DNA of 34,956 nt from an uncultured Acetobacteraceae bacterium (GTDB lineage Bacteria; Pseudomonadota; Alphaproteobacteria; Acetobacterales; Acetobacteraceae), in assembly GCA_903924985.1 (NCBI GenBank), contig CAIYDT010000125.1, forward strand, positions 1 through 34,956, written 5' to 3'. The position numbers and the translations under genes are program-made. The notes beneath the pieces are model-generated. The model did no database searches, was not told the DNA's origin, and worked only from the letters and a program-made list of their open reading frames with translations. Positions 26,654 through 32,870 of this stretch are shown in pieces (the stretch's first letter is position 1; each line of letters begins with the position of its first letter).

Positions 26654-26959
26654 ATGCAAGATATCGACGCCGAAACCCGCACCGAACTGGAAGCCGCCGC
26701 CTTCCGGCGCCTGGTGGATCATCTGCGGGAGCGCACCGACGTGCAGAACATCGATCTGATGAATCTGGCGGGGTTCTGCCGCAATTGCCTCAGCCGCTGG
26801 TACCGCGAAAGCGCCGAAGAACGCGGCATCCCCCTGGCCGACCCCGACGCTCGGGAGATCGTTTACGGCATGCCCTACAAGGAATGGCAGGGGAAGTATC
26901 AGAAGGAGGCGACCGCGGAACAGAAGGCGGCCCTCGCGAAGTCCCACCCGGGGCATTAG
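26654..26959 (+). CDS. DUF1244 small protein (SMc04008-like)
   Basis: A 101-residue protein. AGGAGA eight bases upstream of the ATG at 26654 fixes the start, although the frame is open well upstream. The conserved core LVDHLRERTDVQNIDLMNLA, GFCRNCLSRWY and YGMPYKEWQ is the signature of DUF1244, which is common in proteobacteria and has no established biochemical role. The CRNC pair may bind metal, which is inference. It is divergent from glycerate kinase across 88 bp. A REP-like palindrome 45 bp after the stop may end the transcript. Confidence 0.9.
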   Translation: MQDIDAETRTELEAAAFRRLVDHLRERTDVQNIDLMNLAGFCRNCLSRWYRESAEERGIPLADPDAREIVYGMPYKEWQGKYQKEATAEQKAALAKSHPGH

Positions 26960-27003
26960 GGCTTTCGATCGCGCGGGGGTAGTTGGACCGCCCCAGCCCC
27001 GTC

Positions 27004-27026
27004 ATGGCTGGGCTTGACCCAGCCAT
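27004..27026. repeat. Alphaproteobacterial-type intergenic palindrome (REP-like)
   Basis: Perfect 9-bp arms ATGGCTGGG / CCCAGCCAT flank a CTTGA loop. This is the same core, in opposite orientation, as 12446-12468. Its translation on the minus strand gives the MAGSSPAMT peptide often seen when these repeats are mis-annotated as genes. The wider gap 26960-27530 holds this repeat, a coding-like minus-strand frame (27088-27369), and the promoter of the molybdopterin gene. Confidence 0.8.
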
Positions 27027-27087
27027 CTCAGGCCAAATTCGGCCCCCGTTTCCGTTGTGCGCGGGGTACGACGGTACAGATTTTGTT

Positions 27088-27369
27088 TTACGGTTCCGCC
27101 TGGGGGTGCGAAGCGCCTGCCGGCATCTTATCGGCACTCGGGTCGGCTTTGGGCGTCGGCGGGGCGGCGTGCGGCTTGGCGGCGCGGGTGCGGCGGCGTT
27201 CGACCGACGCGATGGCCTCGCGAACCTCGATTTGAATCGAATAGTGGGTTGCGGTCAGCCAGAACTGGAAGATGCCGCAAAGGGAATGGACCGCCGCCAG
27301 GACGCAGTTCGCGATCCTGTTCGGCGAACGGTTCAGAAGTGAGTGACGATACTTGTGTAACCGGCACGG
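27088..27369 (-). other. Coding-like open frame without a start codon
   Basis: The frame is open for 93 codons on the minus strand, ending in TAA at 27088-27090, with an upstream stop at 27370-27372. It has no ATG, GTG or TTG start. Its composition is protein-like: a hydrophobic stretch (IANCVLAAVHSLCGIFQFWL), an acidic/basic helix (IEVREAIASVERRRTRAA), then an Ala/Pro-rich tail, with mostly G/C third bases. It may be the remaining 3' part of a broken gene, or a gene with an unusual start. I do not recognise the family. Confidence 0.3.
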
Positions 27370-27530
27370 TCACACAAGAATTCTGATAGGCTCAGCATGC
27401 GCTGTTAAATGTCGTTTATCGCGCTGTTAACCGACCTCTCACCCGGGAATTTCCCCCCGGCCCCCATCCGTGGCAAACTGCGTCCGATGGGGCCGCAAGC
27501 TCCGTTACAACGCCACGGGGAACGAGAACC

Positions 27531-29846
27531 ATGACGACAGTGCAGACCAAATCCGTCCGCCGGCGGGAAGATGTGCGTTTGCTGACGGGCGGGGGCAACT
27601 ACGCCGCCGATGGCAAGGCTGCCGACATGCTGGTGGCGTTCCTGGTCCGCTCCCCGCACGCGCATGCGCGCATCGACCGGATCGGCACGGCGGCGGCCAA
27701 AACCATGCCTGGTGTCATCGCGGTCTACACCCAGGACGATCTGACCGACGTCGCCCCGATCCCCGGCGGCCTGGGCTTTACCCGTCCGGACGGTTCCCCT
27801 TCCGCCAAGACCCACCGCAAGCTGCTGGCCGACGGCCGGGTGCGCTTCGTCGGTGAGGGCGTGGCGATGGTTGTCGCAACCAACCTGGCCGCCGCGAAGG
27901 AAGCGGCCGAGGCGGTGGAGATCGACTACAGCGAGCTGCCCGTCGTCACCGACCCGCTCGCGGCCCAGGAGACCGGCGCCCCGCCGGTGTGGGACGAATT
28001 CCCCGACAATATCGGCTTCCTGTGGAAGCGCGGCGATGCCGACGCGGTCGAAACCAACCTGAAAGCCGCCGCGCACGTTACGAAGCTGGACTTCACCGTC
28101 TCCCGCTGCACCGCCAACACGATGGAGCCGCGCGGCGTCTGGGCGGAGATCGGGCCGGACGGGCGCATGGTCGTGCACGCCGCGCACCAGTCGCCGTTCA
28201 ACCTGCGCAACGGCATGGCGAACCAGAACTTCAACATCAAGCCGACCGATATTCGCGTGATCCCCGGCGATGTTGGCGGCTCCTTCGGCATGAAATCCGG
28301 CGTGCATATCGAGGAAGTGCTGATCTCCTGGGCCGCGCGCAAGTTGAACCGCCCGGTGCGCTGGATCTCGGAACGCACCGAGGGTTTTCTCACGGATGAG
28401 CAAGCCCGCGAGATGCATATCTCCGCCGAACTGGCGCTGGACGCCGGCGGTAAATTCACCGCCCTGAAACTGCGGTGGGACTGCAACATCGGCGCCTATT
28501 GTTCGGGGCGCTCCGGCTGGGGCGTCGGCAATATCGGCGGCATCGCCGGGGTCTACGACATCCCCGCCATCGCGGCGCAGGTCTGCGGCGTCATGACCCA
28601 CACCGTGCCCACCGCCGCCTATCGCGGTGCCGGCCGGCCGGAGGCGACCTACGCCATCGAGCGCCTGATCGACGTCGCCGCCCGCGAGCTGGGGATGTCC
28701 CCCTACGAACTCCGCCGCCGCAACCTGATCCCGCCCACCGCCATGCCCTACAAAACCGCGCTGACCTTCACCTACGATTGCGGTGAGTTCGAAGGCAACA
28801 TGGTGAAAGCCACCGAACTGGCCGAATGGGACGACTTCGCCGCCCGTCGCACCGAGGCCGAATCCCGCGGCAAGCTGCGCGGTATCGGCCTGTGCAACTG
28901 CATTGAGGTCGCGGGCGGCCCCTTCCTGCGCCCGGCCAAGGACCTTTCCACGTTGCGGCTGGAAGCGGATGGCACGCTGACGTTGCGCTCCGGTTCCATG
29001 TCGGTTGGGCAAGGTCTGGAAACCACCATGACCCAGATCGTCGCCGACCGTTTCGGCATCCCGATCGAGAACGTGAAATGGGAGGGCGGCGACACCGACC
29101 TGCTGGCGTTCGGCAAGGGCAACGGCGGCTCCGGCGCGCTGTGCATCGGCGGGTCGGCGGTGACGCTGGCGGTGGACAAGGTGCTGGAGACCGCTCGCAA
29201 ATTGGCGTCCGAACTGCTGGAGGCGGCGGTGGTGGACATCGCGTTCTCCGCCGGCAAATTCAGCGTCGCCGGCACCGACAAGTTCGTGACGCTGGCCGAT
29301 CTTGGGCGGGCCGCGAATGACGGGATCGCGCCGGGCGAGGAAGGCGGGCTGGTCGAATCCGGCGAGTTCACCCCGACCGCCGTAACATTCCCCAATGGCA
29401 CCCATATTTGCGAGGTCGAGATCGACCCCGAAACCGGCGTCACCGAAATCGTGCGCTACAGCGCGGTGGAGGAACTCGGCAAGGTGCTGAACCCGATGAT
29501 CGTCGCCGGACAAATCCACGGCGGGGTGGTGCAGGGCGTTGGCCAGGCATTGGGAGAAATCATCATCCACGATGGGCAATCGGGCCAGATGCTGACGGCG
29601 TCGTTCATGGACTACCAGATGCCGCGGGCGGACGAATATCCGGAGTTCCGGCTGGCGACCCGCGAAGTTCCCACCGCCGTGAACCCCCTCGGTGCCAAGG
29701 GCGTGGGCGAGGCCGGAACGGTCGGCGCGCTCGGGGCCGCGATGAACGCGATCAACGACGCGTTGGCGGGGGTAGGAATTCGGCATTTCGACATGCCGGC
29801 GACTCCGGGGCGGGTGTGGGAGGCTATTCGGGCGGCGAGGGGCTAG
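27531..29846 (+). CDS. Xanthine dehydrogenase/CoxL-type molybdopterin-binding large subunit
   Basis: A 771-residue molybdenum hydroxylase large subunit of the CO-dehydrogenase-like (form II) group. The N-terminal Ald_Xan_dh_C domain begins RREDVRLLTGGGNYAAD. The Mo-cofactor domain contains VGGSFGMKSG, AYRGAGRPE (residues 363-371; form I CO dehydrogenases have AYxCSFR instead), SMSVGQGLETTMTQIVADRFG, and GVGEAGTVGA with the catalytic-type glutamate E727. These enzymes hydroxylate aldehydes, N-heterocycles or related substrates. They normally need a 2Fe-2S small subunit and an FAD medium subunit, and neither is encoded nearby. It may use subunits encoded elsewhere. The ribosome binding site before 27531 is weak. 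Substrate is unknown. Confidence 0.92.
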   Translation: MTTVQTKSVRRREDVRLLTGGGNYAADGKAADMLVAFLVRSPHAHARIDRIGTAAAKTMPGVIAVYTQDDLTDVAPIPGGLGFTRPDGSPSAKTHRKLLADGRVRFVGEGVAMVVATNLAAAKEAAEAVEIDYSELPVVTDPLAAQETGAPPVWDEFPDNIGFLWKRGDADAVETNLKAAAHVTKLDFTVSRCTANTMEPRGVWAEIGPDGRMVVHAAHQSPFNLRNGMANQNFNIKPTDIRVIPGDVGGSFGMKSGVHIEEVLISWAARKLNRPVRWISERTEGFLTDEQAREMHISAELALDAGGKFTALKLRWDCNIGAYCSGRSGWGVGNIGGIAGVYDIPAIAAQVCGVMTHTVPTAAYRGAGRPEATYAIERLIDVAARELGMSPYELRRRNLIPPTAMPYKTALTFTYDCGEFEGNMVKATELAEWDDFAARRTEAESRGKLRGIGLCNCIEVAGGPFLRPAKDLSTLRLEADGTLTLRSGSMSVGQGLETTMTQIVADRFGIPIENVKWEGGDTDLLAFGKGNGGSGALCIGGSAVTLAVDKVLETARKLASELLEAAVVDIAFSAGKFSVAGTDKFVTLADLGRAANDGIAPGEEGGLVESGEFTPTAVTFPNGTHICEVEIDPETGVTEIVRYSAVEELGKVLNPMIVAGQIHGGVVQGVGQALGEIIIHDGQSGQMLTASFMDYQMPRADEYPEFRLATREVPTAVNPLGAKGVGEAGTVGALGAAMNAINDALAGVGIRHFDMPATPGRVWEAIRAARG

Positions 29847-29851
29847 TGATC

Positions 29852-29897
29852 CCCCATCCATCATGGTCGGCACGGGTGTAAGACATGATGGATGGGG
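29852..29897 (+). terminator. Long-stem terminator after the molybdopterin subunit gene
   Basis: CCCCATCCATCATG (29852-29865) pairs perfectly with CATGATGGATGGGG (29884-29897) around an 18-base loop, starting six bases after the TAG stop of the molybdenum hydroxylase gene. Stem length and position support a transcription terminator. The sequence from 29898 to 30046 shows no gene that I can support. Confidence 0.7.
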
Positions 29898-30046
29898 AAT
29901 GACCGATGATCTCGTGGGTAATACCAACCACCGGCGCTGCCTTTGACTCTCCTGGTCGCGCGCCAACGTCATGTCGGGTTGCGAGGCATGGAGGGACAAT
30001 TTCAGTGCCGATGCTTACAAGGAGTTTGGCCGAGCAAGCGCTCGTC

Positions 30047-30295
30047 TTACTTGCCCGTAAACGCGTTAAATGCGATGATCGTATACGTATCCTTCACCCC
30101 CGGCAGGGTCTGAATTTTCTCCGTCACGAACAACCCGACATCCTGGTCCGGCTCCAGGTAAAATTTACCCAACAGATCGTACTGCCCCGAGGTCGAAAAC
30201 AACTCGGACATCTCCTCGATGCCATCCGCCGCCGCCCGAGCGACCTGGTAGGCCTGGCCCATCTCGCATTTGATCTGCACGAAAATAGGTCTCAT
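30047..30295 (-). CDS. Stand-alone Lrp/AsnC ligand-binding (RAM) domain protein
   Basis: An 82-residue protein consisting only of the RAM/AsnC effector domain: FVQIKCEMGQAYQVARAAAD, then a GQYDLLGKFYLEPDQDVGLFV strand-helix unit and LPGVKDTYTIIAFNAF at the C-terminus. It has no helix-turn-helix, so it cannot bind DNA alone. Such proteins assemble as dimers or larger rings and bind small molecules such as amino acids; roles are poorly known. The integrase stop codon lies six bases upstream on the same strand, which makes the 5' end of this gene a plausible integration boundary. Confidence 0.88.
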   Translation of the reverse strand: MRPIFVQIKCEMGQAYQVARAAADGIEEMSELFSTSGQYDLLGKFYLEPDQDVGLFVTEKIQTLPGVKDTYTIIAFNAFTGK

Positions 30296-30301
30296 TATAT
30301 T

Positions 30302-31276
30302 TCAATCCCTTAGACGGCGGTTGCCCGCGGTTGACTCAGTAGGCAACCGCGACATGGCTGAGAGGGCAAGACGCTCCTGATCTGCCGACGCTGTATAAAG
30401 CTGCACCATCGACAAAGATTTATGCCCGGTAATGGACGCGATCTCGTGCATCGAGCATCCAAATTCGGCGAGTCGCGTGGCGGCCAGCTTCCGCAGCCCA
30501 TGTACGCCGAGCGGAGGCAGGTCGATCCGGCCGAGCGCCAACGGGAGCATGTGGCTCAGGTGTTGCCCCTGCCACGGAAGCCCCCGGTCCGTCGTCAGGA
30601 TTATCGTGCTGGTCGCACCGCGCCGCCAGGCGTCCAGTTCCGCGCGCAGATCGGGGTGGACCGGCACAACCAGCCGGACGCCGGTCTTCTGCTGTTTCAG
30701 TCGGAGCACCTTGCCGTCATATGCGGACCACGGGAGCGCGATCAGATCGCCGCGGCGCTGCCCGGTGTAAGTCGCCAGAACGACCACGCGCCGGTACGAC
30801 TCCGGGAGCGCGGCCATAGCGTGCTGCGCCTGCGCCCAGGTCCAGGCGGTCAGGTGCCCGCCGGGAAGCGGCCGTATGAGGTGCGCCGGGCTGTGCGTGA
30901 CCCACTCCCGGTGAACAGCCCATGTGAACAGCGCCGACACGGAGCGCAGGAACCCGGTCGAGGCGCCGGCCCCGCGCATGGCGGCGATGGCGTCGCGGAG
31001 CGAAAGCAGCGTACGACGCGTGATCGCCGTTACCGGCTCCGCATGCAGCCGCTCGATCTCTTTCAGGTACACCGAGTACGTCCGCCTCGTGCTCTCGGCC
31101 AACCCGAGCCACTCAGGGCTGACTCGGTAGGCCATGGTCAGCGCACCCACCGAATCCGGCGCCACCCGGGGTCGGAGCGGCGCCTTGCGTTCGTAGCGGT
31201 AGGACTTAACCGTCCCGTCCGCGAGCGTCTTTTTTACCGTGCGGACCTTCGGTGAGGATCGCTTGAACGGCGGCAT
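30302..31276 (-). CDS. Tyrosine recombinase (phage-type integrase)
   Basis: A 324-residue site-specific recombinase. A basic, Ser/Lys-rich N-terminus and a SAM-like core-binding domain (about 45-140) precede the catalytic domain. The catalytic residues are all visible: R174 in TGQRRGDL, K197 in KQQKTGV, H259 and R262 in GVHGLRKLAATRL, H285 in ITGHKS, and nucleophile Y294 in VQLYT. It should therefore be active. It marks a prophage or genomic island whose other genes are largely replaced by insertion-sequence debris to the right. No tRNA gene or clear direct repeat (att site) is seen beside it. The start at 31276 overlaps a small disrupted frame by 71 bp. Confidence 0.92.
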   Translation of the reverse strand: MPPFKRSSPKVRTVKKTLADGTVKSYRYERKAPLRPRVAPDSVGALTMAYRVSPEWLGLAESTRRTYSVYLKEIERLHAEPVTAITRRTLLSLRDAIAAMRGAGASTGFLRSVSALFTWAVHREWVTHSPAHLIRPLPGGHLTAWTWAQAQHAMAALPESYRRVVVLATYTGQRRGDLIALPWSAYDGKVLRLKQQKTGVRLVVPVHPDLRAELDAWRRGATSTIILTTDRGLPWQGQHLSHMLPLALGRIDLPPLGVHGLRKLAATRLAEFGCSMHEIASITGHKSLSMVQLYTASADQERLALSAMSRLPTESTAGNRRLRD

Positions 31277-31366
31277 CTACGGCCTCCTGCGTCGTGTCGG
31301 GCTGCCGAGAATCGAACAGCGCGTCGAGTTGCAGGCGATCATAGCGCGGTTTTCGTGGGCCAAGGC
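31206..31366 (-). pseudogene. Small integrase-linked gene truncated by the IS21 element
   Basis: A minus-strand frame that ends at 31206, inside the integrase start region, and encodes about 53 residues (LGPRKPRYDRLQLDALFDS, then QEAVDAAVQAILTEG). The reading frame continues into the left end of the IS21 remnant at 31367, where its sequence becomes insertion-sequence end. I infer that a small gene upstream of and overlapping the integrase was cut by the insertion. The family is not recognised; position suggests an excisionase- or accessory-type gene, which is speculative. Confidence 0.45.
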
Positions 31367-31979
31367 TGTAAAACAGCGTGCAAACCTTTCCAGATTCCAG
31401 GGGTAAACAGCGCCCAAAAGTTTCCACCCTGGTCCGTGCCCGCGATGATCCGGCGTTTCCGCTGGAGAATCTGGGGTGTTGCTCATGGACATGATCGCCG
31501 AAATCCGTCGCCGCCATTTGGTCAGCCGGGAGAGCATCAGCTCGATCGCGCGCGACCTGAAGCTATCGCGCCCCACCGTCCGCAAGCACTGCCGGACCCA
31601 GGCTGACCCTGTCTACCGGCGGGACAAACAGCCCACGCCCAGACTCGGCGGGTTCGAGGCGACGCTGGAGACGTGGCTGCGGACCGAACGCCTGCTGCCG
31701 AAAGCCCAACGCCGCACCGCGCGCCGGTTGTTCGAGGGGCTGCAGGCCGAGGGGTATCGCGGCGCCTACGACAGCGTTCAGCGTTTTGTCCAACGCTGGA
31801 AAGCCGCCAAATCCGGCCCGTCGCTGGCGCATGCTTTTGTCCCTCTGGCCTTCGCGCCCGGCGAGGTCTGCCAGTTCGACTGGAGCCACGAACATGTCGA
31901 ACTCAACGGCGTCATGCAGACGATCAAGGTCGCGCACTTCCGGCTGACGTTCAGCCGCCAGATGTTCGTCGTGGCCTAA
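31367..31979 (+). mobile_element. istA: IS21-family element, left part only, with truncated istA
   Basis: The left end has two related terminal repeats, as IS21 elements do: TGTAAAACAGCGTGCAAACC from 31367 and GTAAACAGCGCCCAAAAGTT from 31403. The transposase frame istA starts at the ATG 31485 (MDMIAEIRRRH), with helix-turn-helix residues ISSIARDLKLSRPTVRKH. It runs through a conserved linker to the first catalytic aspartate in CQFDWSHEHVELNG and breaks at [16 protein letters not shown], after which a stop at 31977-31979 coincides with the change to IS110 sequence. The rest of the DDE domain, the whole of istB and the right end are missing. The element cannot transpose itself. Confidence 0.85.
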
Positions 31980-31980
31980 G

Positions 31981-32163
31981 CGTGTCGGCCTACCGGTTGT
32001 CTGCGTCGACGCGCGTCATGCCCACGCGGCGCTGTCGGTGAGGATGAACAAAAGCGACCCGAATGATGCTCGTGGTCTTGCTGAGCTGATTCGCGTCGGC
32101 TGGCATCGTGAAGTCAGGGTCAAGAGCGACGACAGCCAAGCGACCCGCTCGATGCTGGTTGCG
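31981..32163 (+). mobile_element. IS110-family transposase, N-terminal fragment
   Basis: The plus-strand frame beginning at 31981 reads [20 protein letters not shown], then [19 protein letters not shown] and [19 protein letters not shown]. This is the characteristic N-terminal DEDD (RuvC-like) region of IS110/IS1111 transposases, with the DxxNDA motif intact. It lacks a start and stops abruptly at about 32163, where the sequence becomes the reverse complement of an IS110 C-terminus. It is too short to be an independent gene, with no ATG near its left edge. Confidence 0.85.
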
Positions 32164-32350
32164 CCACCGCCGCGACCTTGATTTTGCGGCGCTTAAGCAA
32201 CTTCGCTAGCCGGGGCCTCCGCGCCGCGTTGCGTTCCGCGTAGCGGATCACCGCCATGGCACCAACCACCAGAATCTGGCGCAAATATCGATGACCGGCC
32301 TTCGAAATTCCGCCTAACCGCTCCTTGCCTCCACTGGAGTCAGCTCCCGG
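32162..32350 (-). mobile_element. IS110-family transposase, C-terminal fragment in reverse orientation
   Basis: The minus-strand frame reads SSGGKERLGGISKAGHRYLR, then QILVVGAMAVIRYAERN and [11 protein letters not shown]. This is the transposase_20 (C-terminal) domain of IS110 elements. It meets the plus-strand IS110 N-terminal fragment head-on at about 32163, so head and tail of one family lie in opposite orientations. Either one element suffered an internal inversion and deletion, or two elements were fused. Confidence 0.85.
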
Positions 32351-32367
32351 CGACTGGAACAGTGTGT

Positions 32368-32768
32368 GGGCAGTCGCACCGCGCGGCCGAATTTGCGGGT
32401 CGAGACGTTGAGCAGCATCAGGTTCATCGCCCACTGACCCAGCCAGTCCTCCGCCAGGGCCGTGTCCCAGGCGGGCAGCGCGACCTCGGCACCCGAGCGT
32501 GCGCGCACCCGAGGCCGTTCCACCTCGATCCTGCCGCCGTGGAAGCCAATCTTCCCTTGGGTTCTGCCCCAGCGGTGCGCCGCCTTGTCGGCCGAGCGCT
32601 CATAGCGGCGGCCGCAAAGCTGCGTCGCGTCCTCGTCCATCATCTTGGCAAGGGTGGCGACCCCGGCTGCCAGGCAGAAGCTGGCTCAAAGCTGGCACCA
32701 ACAGCGTCCCAGCCCTCCGTCACCAAGGCCGTGGTGTCCGGACGCGTGGGTGTGATATTTCTTGGCAT
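32368..32768 (-). mobile_element. IS256-family transposase, N-terminal fragment with frameshift
   Basis: The ATG at 32766-32768 starts [20 protein letters not shown] and VGASFE. A 2-base insertion at about 32683 then shifts the frame, which recovers as [20 protein letters not shown] and [18 protein letters not shown]. It continues to [28 protein letters not shown] at about 32368, where IS110 sequence takes over. This is the N-terminal third of an IS256/Mutator-type transposase; the DDE domain is gone. Bases 32769-32870 upstream may hold its terminal region, but I could not define an inverted repeat. Nothing else is recognisable there. Confidence 0.82.
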
Positions 32769-32870
32769 GGCGTTGCTCTACCTATGTGGATTCGACACCC
32801 CGAGCCTACCGGCTCAAGGCGAGCAACGCCGACTTACCTACTTCAACATCGGGCGGGACATCCCCAGGCA

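Noticed and set aside
26790..27137. A small minus-strand frame containing MAGSSPAMT
   Set aside because: The peptide comes from the palindromic repeat at 27004-27026; the frame also crosses the DUF1244 gene.
27405..29999. An 864-codon open frame on the minus strand opposite the molybdopterin subunit gene
   Set aside because: It mirrors a strongly coding plus-strand gene with clear catalytic motifs. Its His/Gly/Asp/Arg/Val-rich composition without domains is what an antisense frame of GC-rich coding DNA gives.
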